64,000 bases of DNA, taken from Diphasiastrum complanatum (taxonomy: Eukaryota; Streptophyta; Lycopodiopsida; Lycopodiales; Lycopodiaceae). Below the pieces are notes generated by a model. The model saw only the letters and a program-made list of their open reading frames with translations. It was not told where the DNA came from and ran no database searches. How positions within the stretch are numbered: the first letter of the stretch is position 1; each line of letters starts with the position of its first letter. The DNA lies in contig CM055106.1 in assembly GCA_029204225.1 (NCBI GenBank), positions 2,104,738 through 2,168,737 on the forward strand. Direction: 5' to 3'. The translations under genes and the position numbers were made by a program. Shown here in pieces: positions 13,316 to 24,534 of this stretch.

Positions 13316-15366
13316 CTATGAAGATTTGGGCATTGATCTTGATAAAACTCCAAGATTAGATCTATGCTTGATGAAAGCACTTTTGCTCAAAGGCTTGGTG
13401 AGTGGATCGGCAATACAAGAGGACGAGTTGACATGCTCCAAATAGATTTCTCCTCCAATAAGCTTTTCTCTCACAAAATGGTGTGCCACTTCTATGTGCT
13501 TGCTTCTTGCATGAAATATGGAATTATTGGCAAGAGCTTGGGCCGAGATGTTATCACACTTGATCATTGGTAGATCATCCTCCTTGATGCACTTTAGCTC
13601 CATTAATAACCTCTTGATCCAAAGCACTTCTTTGGTAGTTGTAGTGAGTGCTTTGTACTCGGCCTCACATGAAGAGAGAGATATAGTATCTTGCTTTTTG
13701 GAAAGCCAAGATATTAGGTTGCCTCCAAGAAAGATAGTGTATGCACTAATAGACTTTCGCTCCATCTTGTCACTTGCAAAGTCCGAATCCGAGTAGCCAA
13801 CAATGGATAGATCTTCACTTTTATAGAGTAGACCATAATCACAAGATGAAGATACATATCTTAGAATCCTCTTGGCCATATTCCAATGATGGATCTTAGG
13901 ATCTTGCATAAATTGACTCAATTTGTGCACATAAAAACTTAGATCGGGCCTAGTAATGGCAAGCCAAATCAAGGAGCCTACAAGACTCCTAAAAAAAGTG
14001 ATGTCCTCAAAGGATCTTTCATCACCTTTATTAGGATCTTTTACAATATGCTCCATTGGATATCTATGCTCTTAGAATTTTCCATATGGAATTTTTTCAA
14101 CATAGAGTGAGCATATCTAGATTGGCATATAAAGACATGATTTTCATAAAAATCAATTTCTAGGCCTAGGATGTAATGCATCTCTCCTAGATCTTGCATT
14201 TTAAACTCACATCCAAGTGCTAGCTTGGTTTCATCAACTAGCTTGATACAACTTCCACAAAGAATAATGTCATCAACATAAACTAGAAGAATGACAATAT
14301 TGCTATCAACAAACTTTAGATACATGGAAGGATCATAGTCACTAAGAGTAAATCCTAGTGAGATGAAAAAATAATTAAGTCTTGAATACCATGATCTTGG
14401 TGCTTGCTTGAGTCCATAAAGACTTTTGCAGAGCAAGCACACTTTGGACTCATCCTTGATGAATCCTTGAGGTTTTTCCATATATATCTCCTCCTCAAGA
14501 TAACCATTTAGAAAAGCATTGGATACATCTAATTGGAACACCTTGCACTTGAAAAAACAAGCAAGAGAAATAAGAATTCTTATTGTCACCATCTTTGCAA
14601 CAGGTGCAAAGGTCTCCTCATAATCAAGACCATGGATTTGAGCAAATCTTTTGGCACATAATCTTGCTTTATGCTTGTTGATGGTGCCATCATGATTGAA
14701 CTTGATCCGAAATACCTACTTGCAACCAATCACATGCTTGTTGGATGGAGGATCCACAAGCTCCCAAGTATTGTTGGTGATCAATTCATCATACTCTTGC
14801 TTCATGACATCATACCACTCCTTGGTATTGAGTGCCTCTTGTACATTCTTTGGCTCTTCATGAGAGACATAAAAAACATATGATCCACTTGTTTGCCTTT
14901 GTCAACATATGAGAGGCTCTTAGGCTCAGATCTATCTCTCATGGATCTTCTTGGTGAAAAAATCCGAGGAGAGTCTTCTTCAAATCTCGACCCAAAAATC
15001 TTTGGGCAAAGATGCCTCAATTCTCATAGATTTTGCACATTCACATAGAGATCTATTCTTTCTCTCGGCCACTCCATTTTGAGATGGAGAGTAGGCACAA
15101 GAGAACTCTCTTTTAATGCCTTCAAGCTCACAAAAATCTTGAAATTTATTGGAGATATATTCACCACCTCCATCACCTCTAAGAGCTTTAATCTTGAATG
15201 AGAATTGCTTCTCTAAATAAGCTTTGAAAATAAGGAAATAATCAAACACCATAGATTTAGAAGCAAGAAGATATATCCAAGTGAATCTTGTGTAATCATC
15301 AATGAAAGTAACAAAACAAGTATGATATTTTCCTTGATGAAATTCTACTTGATAAGTGAATTCCTA
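13316..15366 (-). pseudogene. Ty1/copia integrase, RT and RNase H of element C
   Basis: Minus-strand pol just inside the LTR. The N-terminal part near 15,260-15,350 is integrase (FIDDYTRFTWIY), continuing with KIKALRGDGGGEY and SPSQNGVAERKNRSL, then breaks near 15,020 and joins the linker before RT (RSEPKSLSYVDKGKQ). RT has NNTWELVDPP, GCK, FAQIHGLDYEETFAPVAKM, FLNGYLEEEIYM, SLYGLKQAPRSWYSRL and LVYVDDIILCG. RNase H has TRPDLSF, SDSDFASDKMERKS, SSCEAEYKAL and DPLTKPLSKSAF, with the stop close to the LTR. Integrase C-terminal sequence is deleted and there are several stops. The RT-RNase H part is very close to N1. Confidence 0.93.
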
Positions 15367-16279
15367 CAGAAGTAGAACCCATTGAGCAATTTGTCCAGAT
15401 ATCTAGTTTATTCACAAGATACTTTAGAGCATAGTGATCAACGTGTTGGAAGAGTTTGGCTGCTGTTGCTGTTGCTACTTCTTTGCCTCGTTGTAGATCC
15501 TGATGTGACACTCCTTGACATCATGATTAGCTCTTTTGCAATATTCGCAGATGAGCTTTTTCCGCGATCCACCATGCTAAGTCTGAGCGTGAGGCTTCTG
15601 CTGTTGCTGTTGCACCTGATTCTTGCCCTTGGAATGATCTTTCTTCTTGGTGCATAGAGCCATGGATTTGTCTTTGATGGACAAGCTGTTAGTCTTTCTC
15701 CGCATTTCTTCTTGAATAAGATGACCAATCACCTTTTGAAGGGTGAGGTCCGGTTGCGTGAAGATCATCATCACAAAGTTCTCATAGGACTTTGGAAGAG
15801 AAGAAATCAAGGTCATAACGGCATCATCATCTTGAATAGAACATCCTACAGCTGATAATGATCTAATAGGGACTTGAAGCTGTTGATGTGAGAAGTGATG
15901 GTAGTAGAATCAGACATGCTAAGAGCAAAAAACTTCTTTCTAAGATGTAATATTGTCGTTACATCGTGAGTCTCATAGACACTTGATAACAAGTCCAGTA
16001 GTGCTTCCTTAAAGGATTTGCATGTGGTAACGTGAGATATTTGGGAGTAAGCCAGATTGAGTGTGATACATGCTCAGGCCTTCTGATCTTTGATCTTCCC
16101 TTTGCTTGATCACCATCTTCTGGTTTTAGGTCTGCACCTTCTACTACATCCCAAAGATCTCTATCTATCAACATCATTCCAAGTTTATACTTCCAAATGT
16201 AGAAGTTAGAACCATTGAACTTGTCAATGACTCTAGCTTCACTGAGTGATGATAATGAAGAGCTACTTATATGAGACAT
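15367..16279 (-). pseudogene. Copia gag with CCHC zinc knuckle (family 2)
   Basis: Minus-strand gag. The likely start is the Met at 16,277-16,279 (MSHISSSSLSS), shortly after the primer site. The N-terminal block KFNGSNFYIWKYKLGMMLIDRDLWDVVEG is typical of copia gag. After frame breaks near 15,960 and 15,800 come TLISSLPKSYENFV and DLTLQKVIGHLIQEE, a basic Lys/Gln-rich stretch, and a perfect zinc knuckle CEYCKRANHDVKEC (C-x2-C-x4-H-x4-C) at about 15,505-15,549. Beyond 15,366 the sequence changes to integrase of another family, so this gag and the pol at 13.3-15.4 kb do not match as one element. Confidence 0.85.
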
Positions 16280-16331
16280 GATAACAATATACAAATAGAA
16301 CAAACTTAATCTCTCGGTTTGTTTGGACTAA

Positions 16332-16343
16332 GCTCTGATACCA
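16332..16343 (-). other. tRNA-Met-type primer binding site
   Basis: TGGTATCAGAGC on the minus strand, the usual copia primer site, about 50 bp upstream of the gag start and 3 nt inside the candidate LTR end at 16,347. Confidence 0.85.
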
Positions 16344-16346
16344 ATC

Positions 16347-17030
16347 TGATGAGACAAGGGAGATAGGAAGAACGCGAAAGGAGAAGAGAGCAGGAATATT
16401 GCGGAACAGCTCTCCCGTTCTAATCAGCTGCTAGATGCAAAAACAGTCTAATAGACAGTTTATGCTAAATGTAATCACAGCTTTAAGTGTTCTAATTGCC
16501 CAACAGGATCTTAAAAATTAATTCATACTCTAAAACAAGAGTATAGTCCACCGAAGATATTAGAGAAGGTTTGTGTGTGGTACTACTGAAATCAGATTCA
16601 ATGTAAAGTATAGTTCTGTCTCAGGCATCAAAGACAGCCATCGTCTGATTAGAAACTGAAGAGTCATAGATGTCCGTGTTCTGATCATAATGAGTATACA
16701 CATGCGATCAAACAACAATGAAAGTGCATTCAGTCACAATAAGCATTCATCTACGTTATACACAACTAGAAAAACTGTTGCTGCTATATTACACTGAAGC
16801 ACAATACAAATAGCAATTACAGCCAAAAATTGACGGCGTAATCAGGAGGCTCAAATAGTACGTCTCATGGATGGAACAACCAATAATCTGTGCTTGGATG
16901 ATCTTGTTATAGATTTCATTCGTGAATTAATTACATTGAATGTCTGACACCTAGTCAAAAAAGCTGTTGTACTTGAAAGTATATGGCTTTTGTGACAATT
17001 GTACATAGTATGTATACGGTCAACAAATCA
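16347..17030 (-). repeat. Candidate 5' LTR (family 2)
   Basis: Sequence ending ...CTCATCA just before the primer site on the minus strand. Its outer edge is guessed near 17,030, where a TGTTGACC start is possible. It does not match the LTR at 12,893-13,297, supporting a mosaic element. No target duplication was found. Confidence 0.4.
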
Positions 17031-17049
17031 GTATCGTTGACGCAGACGA

Positions 17050-17810
17050 GGACGTCACAAAATCTCTCACTTCGCATTTTATGTGAAGTGGTTTTCTCTC
17101 ACTTTGCAAATTACGAGAAGTGGTTGAGAACGTTCCTCGTTTAAAATCGATAACCTTCCGCATTTTTCTCTCCTTTCAGAGTTTTGCAAAAAAGTCGAAG
17201 GTGCCTTTAAACAAGTTTTAAGGTGCCCTTAAAATGGCAATAATCCCTTTAACAGTTCAACCCTTTCGCTCTTTTCGGGAAAGCCGAAGGTGCCCTAAAA
17301 ACAAGTTGAAGGTGCCCTTAAAAGTTGGCAAATGTGTCTTTAGTAGTTTAACCCTTAAAAAAAGAAGACCTTTTGAAATTTTCTCTCTCTTTGCATTTTT
17401 TGAGAAAATGCAAAAAGGGGCAAAGGTGTTGAACTGTTGAACTGTGAACAAGTTGACTTCTTCAAAATAATTGAACAGAAGAAGTTGAAGGTAAGTATTG
17501 CAGTTTTTGAGAAAGTGCAAAAAATGCGAGCTGCGGCACTTAGTGTATTTCTGCAGACTATTAAAAAATAATGTAAATCTGTAGACTTGTTCTAAATACA
17601 AGTTTTGTGGAAGTCCTTGAAGATGGCCAAGTCTTCAATGACTTCAAGTTATTAAACTTAGCATCTGAACTTAAAATTATGATAAGATTGGTTACCCTTT
17701 GATAGAGATCAGTTGGAAGTCCGCTGTAGACGTTCTTCAAGTTATTGGCTATCTAAGTTTTGATTCACTAGGGAGGCAACTGTGGGCATAATTTTCAATA
17801 CACATATTGC
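17050..17810 (-). repeat. Old LTR copy, family 3
   Basis: The reverse complement aligns by eye with the plus-strand LTR at 22,479 onward. Shared stretches include AGTCTGCAGAA, GGCCATCTTCAA, the preceding CTGATCTCT...AAAGGGTAA segment, and the block with TTTTTGCACTTT-like tracts. It is diverged and carries an internal duplication. It may be a remnant of the element whose pol lies at 11.9-12.9 kb. Confidence 0.55.
17190..17365. repeat. About 89-bp direct duplication
   Basis: Two copies, offset by 89 bp, of a block with CGAAGGTGCC...ACAAGTT..AAGGTGCCCTTAAAA followed by TTTAACC (anchors at 17,196 and 17,285). Within each copy AAGGTGCC also occurs twice. It lies inside the old LTR. Confidence 0.8.
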
Positions 17811-17968
17811 CAAATTTGGACCAGTGTCAAACACATAAAGAAGCAGTCAAACTTTTGGATCCACAACCTCTCTGGTGCCATCAGCTCTTCCTACAAAGCA
17901 AGACCTCGATGGCGCGGTATATCGAAGCACCCTCCTATATGTGCACAAATCCTTAGTACTATCCAGTA

Positions 17969-18268
17969 GTGAGGCAAGAACTGTTTCTTGCCACCAAGGT
18001 CAAGAATAAGATATTTTGGCCCAAGATCACAGGCGTCGATACCAGCAACTTAGCTGAAGACATTTTCACCAACTGCTGTGTATTCTACCAGAAGCACCAT
18101 GGAAACTCTGATCGTGACATCAGATATTTTGCGGACAATTGCAGCCTGGTAGCATTTATGGCAGAACTCAAGGGTTTTTGGGATCGAGGGCTACCCCTAA
18201 TAGCCCTTGATATCAATAAACCATTGCAAATGCAAGAAGACCACATCAGCGTAACAAGGCTTTATTAA
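17969..18268 (+). pseudogene. Possible gypsy integrase zinc-binding fragment
   Basis: A 99-codon frame containing ATKVKNKIFWPKITGVD followed by FTNCCVFYQKHHGN and then GFWDRGLPLIALDIN. Gypsy integrases have an H2C2 region of similar wording (FWP near a CxxCQ) followed by the core, and this could be a decayed version with one Cys lost. The match is loose, and the frame could also be chance. Confidence 0.3.
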
Positions 18269-18799
18269 AAGGGATTAAAAAGATAGATTGCAGCTAAACT
18301 AAGCATAAATCGATTAAAACATGCCTCAATAAAAGAAACAACGAGAGGAGGCAAGAGAAGGCCCGAGCACCTTTCCTCAAGTTATGCACCTTCTAATGGG
18401 AACACAAGTGAAATAGCAAGATAATCTCAAAAGAGATAGCAATTTTGCATAATCTCAAAAGTGTTAGTTACAAGGCAACTACCTCTCCTTTTATGACAAG
18501 GAGGGTCTTCCATAAGTACCCACTAACTTATGGGACTAATCTTTTTCTAGCTTTTCTAGAACTTCTAACTTAGGATTTAGAACTTCAAAGTTTCTTAACT
18601 TAGGAAAACTTAAGACAAAATATTTCTAGTCTTAAGTTTCCTAAGTCTAAGTTCTAAATCTAAGTTTAAGCTATTTTACTATTATTAAAGCTTCTACTCA
18701 TGGGCTTACAAACACATGCCATGGCGGAAGTTTATTAACAGGCACTCGTACATGGACTTACAAAACACATGCCACAGAGTTTTACTTTTCTCATTTTTA

Positions 18800-19260
18800 T
18801 TTTTTTCTGTGTTAGCACAAATGCTAAAAGCTTTGCCCTTACCTTTGAGATCGATAAACTGATCTTTGATGAAGATGACATCTTGGCTAGTGAATATTTT
18901 TTACTAGACATGATCATACAACTTATAAGCTTTATTTGAAGTAATGTAGCTGATCAAAATAGACTTGATACTTTGAAAGTTGAGCTTCTTCCTAAGATTA
19001 TGCGGTATTTGCACATAAGCGATACATCCAAAACCTCATAAGTTCGATAAAGAAGGCTTGGAGCCTGTCCAAACTTCATATGGTGTTTTGTTTGAGAAAC
19101 CTTTAGCAGAATGCCTGTTCTGAATATATGCTTTAGTGAAAGTAGCTTCAGCATAGAAGGACTTCGAAAGTGTCGCATGTGCTAGCATGCACTTTGCCGA
19201 TTCGACTAAGGTTCATATCTGATTGAAGAACTTCTAGAACATCTTTTGCTACATGCCTAT
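18800..19260 (-). pseudogene. Copia integrase C-terminal fragment
   Basis: Minus strand, close to the better preserved copy at 24,592-24,951: ESAKCMLAHATLSK, TPYEVWTGSKPSL, CIAYVQIP and SNKAYKLYD can be read across several frame breaks. No RT follows downstream in this copy. Confidence 0.75.
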
Positions 19261-19324
19261 GACTCGATCTAAATGGAATCTCTTCTAAGGATACATCTAA
19301 TATAATAGACAGGGAGGGCGATTG

Positions 19325-19640
19325 TGATGGTTGGATAGTCGAGATCAAGTGCTAGGGATTGTCTAGGCATGCTAGATACAAATGCATGATTTAAGTGTGC
19401 AAATCTTTGATGTCATAGTAATGCTATATTGACAAGAACAAAGGTTTTCAAGGCTTGACTAGAATTAGAACAACAATATGCCAATCTATATAAATATCCA
19501 TGTCTCTTGCCGAGTGCAAAGATCTTATTTGTCCTATCAATAATTCAACATTGATCAGACTCAAACTCTACCTTATGCCCTAAATCAATGATTCTACTTA
19601 ATTATAACAGATTCATAGAGAATTTAGTATTAGATTATTC
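19325..19640 (-). pseudogene. Copia gag/pre-integrase fragment
   Basis: Minus-strand DNA homologous to 54,430-54,770 (minus) and 34,720-35,040 (plus), where gag (NQFKNLLQQM) runs into the pre-integrase domain (LWHHHLGHLNHTY). Here only traces of both are readable. It lies beside an integrase piece of the same family, with the internal order disturbed. Confidence 0.55.
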
Positions 19641-19890
19641 TTCTATTGATCGAATAATCGATCTTTAATCTTCATCCACTCTATTATTCAGTTCTGTAGT
19701 TTTATCCATGTTTCTACAAAGTCTGTAGAAATACTTGAGAATCACTAATAGGTGCCTCTGACATATCAGACATCATCTAACATATCGACGTCCCCGACAA
19801 AAGTCGAAGACTTCGGCCATGTTGATGAAAGACAATTATTGTTCCACTTGAATTGAAGCTACAGAATTGCCCTAATTGATTAGCAAGTGG

Positions 19891-20059
19891 ATAGAGGATC
19901 CATGCATAGAGACTCTATTCTAGATGAATCGATGTATAGGGGAGTTGGGACCTTGCATGACTAAGTGCACATGTGGTTCTATGCTCTATATAAGGAGGCC
20001 AAACTCACTCTACTACATAGATTCATCTAGAATAGAGTCTCTATGCATGGATCCTCTAT
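19891..20059. repeat. 46-bp hairpin with TATA-bearing loop
   Basis: Arms 19,891-19,936 and 20,014-20,059 are reverse complements at 45 of 46 positions, with a 77-nt loop. The loop contains CTATATAAGGAG, a good TATA-box match, ahead of AACTCACTC. Arm identity far exceeds that of the surrounding decayed DNA. It may be a foldback element or a recently formed inverted repeat; a small-RNA precursor is possible but unproved. Confidence 0.9.
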
Positions 20060-20337
20060 TCATAGAATTGCTATTGATAACTCTACACATGCACATACGG
20101 TCCCAAATTTTGTACTAACTCCATTTCGTGTGTTCTAGGCATCACAAGGATGTTAGTTAGTTTCGAGTCACGTCCAAAGTGGCATAACTAACAGCTTGTT
20201 TCACTGGAGTACCATGTATCCAAGACTAGGAATATTTGGCATTCAATTCCTAGAGTTTTATGAGAGTCCAAGTGAATGGGTGATCAGAAAGCCATGATGA
20301 TTAAGTTGACATCAAGAAGCTCTAAAACCATGTCATA

Positions 20338-20745
20338 TAAGCTTTTTTCAAATCAACAAACATTATACAACTTTGATATAAAAAAAATGTCAAAGAGAGC
20401 ATAATGATCACTAAAATAATTGATGTTATAATTGTAGTAGTGTTCATATGTTAACTGCAAAATACCCTGTATGGAGTCATTTTGTGTAGATTACATGTAT
20501 TCAAATGAAAAATACTTGTTATATTGGACACTATGTGATGATGATTGTCTAACAATATTCTATGTATAATGCACGAATTTTTGGATACTACTCATAACAC
20601 AAACTATGATCCATGAGAGTGAGAATTTTCTTGTTACATATGATTACTTTTCATTAAATATAAATGCCAAATATCATTTACTATTGGTAACTTTGATATA
20701 TAATTCTAACTAAGAAAGGTAACTTTTGTCTATATATAAGACCAT
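20338..20745. repeat. Dispersed repeat R4, copy 1
   Basis: AT-rich block starting GCTTTTTTCAAATCAACAAAC that recurs at 35,880-36,250 and, inverted, at 53,225-53,625. Non-coding on both strands. It ends in TATATATAAGAC, where copy 1 joins a gypsy LTR and the other copies continue differently. Confidence 0.85.
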
Positions 20746-21415
20746 GGCCCAATGAGCACTTGTAAAGAATTATTTTTGGAATAAACTTGACTTCGGGCCA
20801 TGTAATTAAAATAGTATTAAAAGAACAAAGTTTAAGCTGAACTTAAGTTCCTTATTTTTGTAATTAGTCAAAAGTCAAATGGTGGTAGGTGGGGCTTCTT
20901 CCTACACCATTGATTAGTTTGTGTTTTTTGTGAAGGGTGTGGATTTCAATCAGACCTTCTTTCAAGTAGCCAATAGGAAGCAAAGGGCAAGGGCCACCCC
21001 AAAGATAAAAGACATCTATTGTACACCATTTTACATGCTTATTTGAGAGGAGGAGACTCTATTATTTTGAGAGCTCAAGCATCCTTATGTGCTATTCTTG
21101 CATGCTCATGCTTTTTCATTGTGTTTGCTATTTGATTTCCATTTGCTATTGTTCTTGATTCGTAATAGTTAAAGGTTTATCCATTAGCATTCTAGGATGA
21201 GCACATGAACTAACCTCCCTCTAAATCTCTCTCTCCTTTCTCTTTCACCTTCAATTTTAGAGCTAGAAGTGGGGTAGTGTTAAAGTAGAGTTAGGAAGCA
21301 TATAAACTAACAACTAAGTATAGTTAGGAACGTATCCTTGTGTTCTAACCCTTCTTGATAGGTGTACGGCTTGATAGTTGTGCGGTTGCTCACCATCGAA
21401 TCTTCCCACCCTACA
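20746..21415 (+). repeat. Gypsy 5' LTR, left end missing
   Basis: Homologous to 26,945-27,652 and 38,893-39,500. Shared landmarks are CCATGGCC.AATGAGCAC, GGTGGTAGGTGG, the CATTTTACATG block and GCTAGGATGAGCACATGAACTAACCT. It ends CACCCTACA directly before an Athila/Tat-type primer site. About 140 bp of the LTR start seen in the other copies is replaced by repeat R4. Confidence 0.85.
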
Positions 21416-21416
21416 G

Positions 21417-21434
21417 TGGTGCCGTTGCCGGGGA
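21417..21434 (+). other. Athila/Tat-type gypsy primer binding site
   Basis: TGGTGCCGTTGCCGGGGA, one base different from the TGGCGCCGTTGCCGGGGA site known from plant Athila/Tat elements. Its position one base after the LTR end confirms the LTR boundary and orientation. The internal region after it is soon replaced by copia sequence (about 21,630). Confidence 0.88.
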
Positions 21435-21629
21435 TAGGCTATCACTAACTAGCTTTAGTTGTCTTTTTAGTTGCTTTTTCTTTTAAGTGTGTTTTGTAGG
21501 TGGATTTGGGGGTAGATTAGCCTTGTTTTGTGTGCTTTCTTGTGGTTGGGTTTTTCTAAGCTAGCGGAGGAGGTGTGGAGTGGTAGTGGAGACTTAAAGC
21601 GGCCTCTAAGGACTTGGCATCCATTCACA

Positions 21630-22470
21630 ATATTGAAAAAACTTAGAGAACATTGTAGAAAAGTTTCATATGTCTGATTGCAAAACGATTGATACACCAA
21701 TGGATCCAAGTATGATATTGACTAAACCTTCTTGTGTAGATACCAAAAGTGAAGTACTCGACTTAGCAAAGTACCCTTATTGGTTACTTATAGGATCTTT
21801 GATGTATGCCATGTTGTGTACTAGACCAGATCTCACATGCACCATTAGCATATTAATAAGTCAATTCATGTCTAATCCTAGGATCTTGCATTGGAAAGCA
21901 TTAAAGAGAATGATGAAGCATATTTATGAAAGTTTATATCACATTTTATGCTATGATGGAAATGCTATCAGCTCACTAGTTCTGTGAGTCTACTTCGACT
22001 CAGATTGGGGAGGAAATGTCTCTACCAAAAAATCTACCTCCGGGTTCTGTTTTTTTTCTGGAAGGGGGACCAATTTTGTGGAACTCAAGAAAGCAGAAAT
22101 TAGTGGCGCTTTCTTCAACTGAAGCAGAGTACATCGCAACATGTCAAGTTTCAAAAGAAGCAATATGGATCAGGTTATTACCCCATGACTTACATCAAAC
22201 TTAGTTCAATGCTACTACCATTCTGTGTGACAATTTGAGCTATACTTCACTGTCCTTGAATCCCAGATTTCATGGTAAGTCTAAGCACATCGAAATCCAA
22301 TATTAATTTATTCAGTAGAAGGTTTTCTCAGGGCAAGTGATTCTTCAGTACTGCTCCACAACAAAAATGGTTGTAGACATATTCACCAAAGCTCTTCCCA
22401 GGAACAAGCATCAAATTTTTTTTAGCATGCTTAACCTGATGAAGATACCAAGGCACCAACCATGATCTTA
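21630..22470 (+). pseudogene. Ty1/copia RNase H, family 3
   Basis: The plus-strand end of copia pol: KFHMSDCKTIDTPMDP, LIGSLMYAMLCTRPDL, QFMSNPRILHWKALKRMM, then after a TGA near 21,987 FDSDWGGNVSTKKSTSG, STEAEYIA, KEAIWIRLL and, past further stops, SKHIEIQY and DIFTKALPRNKHQIF. An AGGGGGGC polypurine tract and an LTR follow. RT is missing upstream, where a truncated gypsy leader joins. It matches the family at 11.9-12.9 kb. Confidence 0.92.
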
Positions 22471-22478
22471 AGGGGGGC

Positions 22479-23110
22479 TGTTGGAAATTAAGTTCATAGT
22501 TTCCTCCTCGGTGATACTATTTCTATTTTAATTTTTTTTTTGCACATTTTCTATAATTGATCTAGGGTCAGATACAACCTACTCTAGTTCTATGTCTGCT
22601 CATCTGATACTTGTAGGAATCACAGAACTCAGATAGCAAAACTATTCGAAGGACGACTACATTGAGCTTCTGGCTGATCTCTCAACCATGAATCAAAGAC
22701 TAAAGGGTAAGCAATCCTATTCTTTTCATATTTGAATGTCAAGTTCAAGTTATTTGAAGAACATTGAAGGCCTGGCCATCTTCAACAACTTCAACAAATC
22801 ACGCTTTTAAACAAGTCTATAAAAATACATTATCTTCGCAATAGTCTGCAGAATTGAACTATTTTTTGTACAGTTCACATTTTTTCGAAAGGCAAATACG
22901 ATGTGTCGGTCTACTTGGACGAAATGGCAACTCCAAGTTCATTGTCACATTTTTTCAAAAGCCGAAAAATGCGAAGCATGCGACCAAAGTATATTCTGGA
23001 CATATCCAACTGAAGTCCACTTGCGACATTTTGCGAGTAGTGTGAGAAACTTGTCTATTCCGATGACTTCGAGTCATCTATCTCAAGTACACATTGTACC
23101 TTGACTGGGA
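22479..23110 (+). repeat. 3' LTR of family-3 copia
   Basis: Starts TGTTGGAAATTAAG right after the polypurine tract (22,471-22,477). Its body aligns with the inverted old LTR at 17.05-17.81 kb. The right end is not defined; about 23,110 is a guess where similarity fades. Confidence 0.7.
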
Positions 23111-23358
23111 CAAGTGAATGTAGTTGGAGAAGAGGATCCAGTCTGCTGAGACACAGATGGTGAGGTGCTGGTTCAGGAGGATGTCATGAAGCTAGATGAA
23201 TGGTTGGGACTAGATGGTGGGGCAGTACTCCTGGTGAGTCTGACTCATTGTCTAGAGAGAGCAGAGACGTTCGAAAGTCGACATTTTGATGCCATTTGGC
23301 CGATTAGATGGTGATTTCGAGGTGTGAGGGTCAGAGGAAGAAATGAAGGCTATAGGCG

Positions 23359-23446
23359 AGAAAAAGACTGGTGGCGAGTTAGGGCAAATAAAAGGCTGAT
23401 GGCGAGTTAGGGCGACTAAAAGGCTAATGGAAAGTTAGGGCATACT
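23359..23446. repeat. 28-bp tandem repeat, three units
   Basis: Three head-to-tail units of roughly AAAAGGCTGATGGCGAGTTAGGGC plus four bases, the third more diverged. Confidence 0.88.
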
Positions 23447-24534
23447 AGCATTGTACTTCAAATATTTATAGATTAGTTAAATATTTTTTTGTAATTAATC
23501 ACAAGGAAGCGGTGTATAAATACATCTTCATCATGCATTCTCCATGATACTCCGCCAACAGAGCGATAGACATCTAGCATCCAAGTTACCGCCTCCATTC
23601 TGGTTGTAACATTTTAGTGTTGTTCAAGATTTAAATATAATATAGAAGCAACACATTCTTTCATCTATGTCTAACGTAAACGTATGCATGTTGTGATTTG
23701 ATTACACTTTCTAATTGTTTAGGAAAGTGAACGTTTTGTGGTCTTATGGTAGTGACTTTGACCATGTTGTTTGGGATATTGCACTATCACTCTAAAATTA
23801 TGAACTGAACTTTTTAGTGAAACTAATTAGCATTAATATTACACCTTATCTAATCTCTTCGGCGGACTGCACTCATGTTTGTTTGAGTATGAATTACTTT
23901 TAAGATCTTGTTGGTGAGAATGCCGAGCTGTGATTATATCTTTGCATTTATATTCTTTTAGATTGTTCTTGCTTGAAGAAGCCCCTAATAACGGAAGAGT
24001 TGTTCCGCAACTATTTTCTTCTCTCTTCCTCCATTCACGTTCCATTCCGTTCATGTTCCGCTCTAACATAAATGACTTATCGAGTGCAACAGAATTGTTT
24101 CTCCTTTCTTAATGCATGACTATGCCTATCAATATTGAACAAAACATAATGACAGAAGTCACATTCATTTTTATAGTAACCAACTTTGAAATTGTCAGTA
24201 CTACAATGATATCATAGCCAAACAATAAAGTATTGAATTAGTAGACAAAGACAATAAGAGTTCTATCAGTTAAAAATCAATCACAGAGAAGCATACAATC
24301 TAACATAATACTAGACGCAATAAAAAAGATAGATTGATTCAACATGTAGTATGTACAAATCAAATGATGATGAGCACAAGATAGTTGTAGATAGAATTTG
24401 CGTACACCATCTTTTTCAGATTAACTACTGATATGTTGTTCATCAAGAGTAGATGAGCTAGGACCTTCAATAGGAATAGTCGACTTTGGAACTGGAAATT
24501 TTGATAATCCAGGAGAGTCCGGTAGTTTAGTTAA
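23447..24534. other. No recognisable gene
   Basis: About 1.1 kb with short frames only. A TATAAATA match at 23,515-23,522 could be an LTR promoter remnant, but no coding region lies downstream. Confidence 0.55.

Noticed and set aside
13364-13796. Open frames opposite the RNase H of element C (also 45,611-45,889)
   Set aside because: Antisense shadows of a conserved pol frame, seen opposite the same region in both copies.
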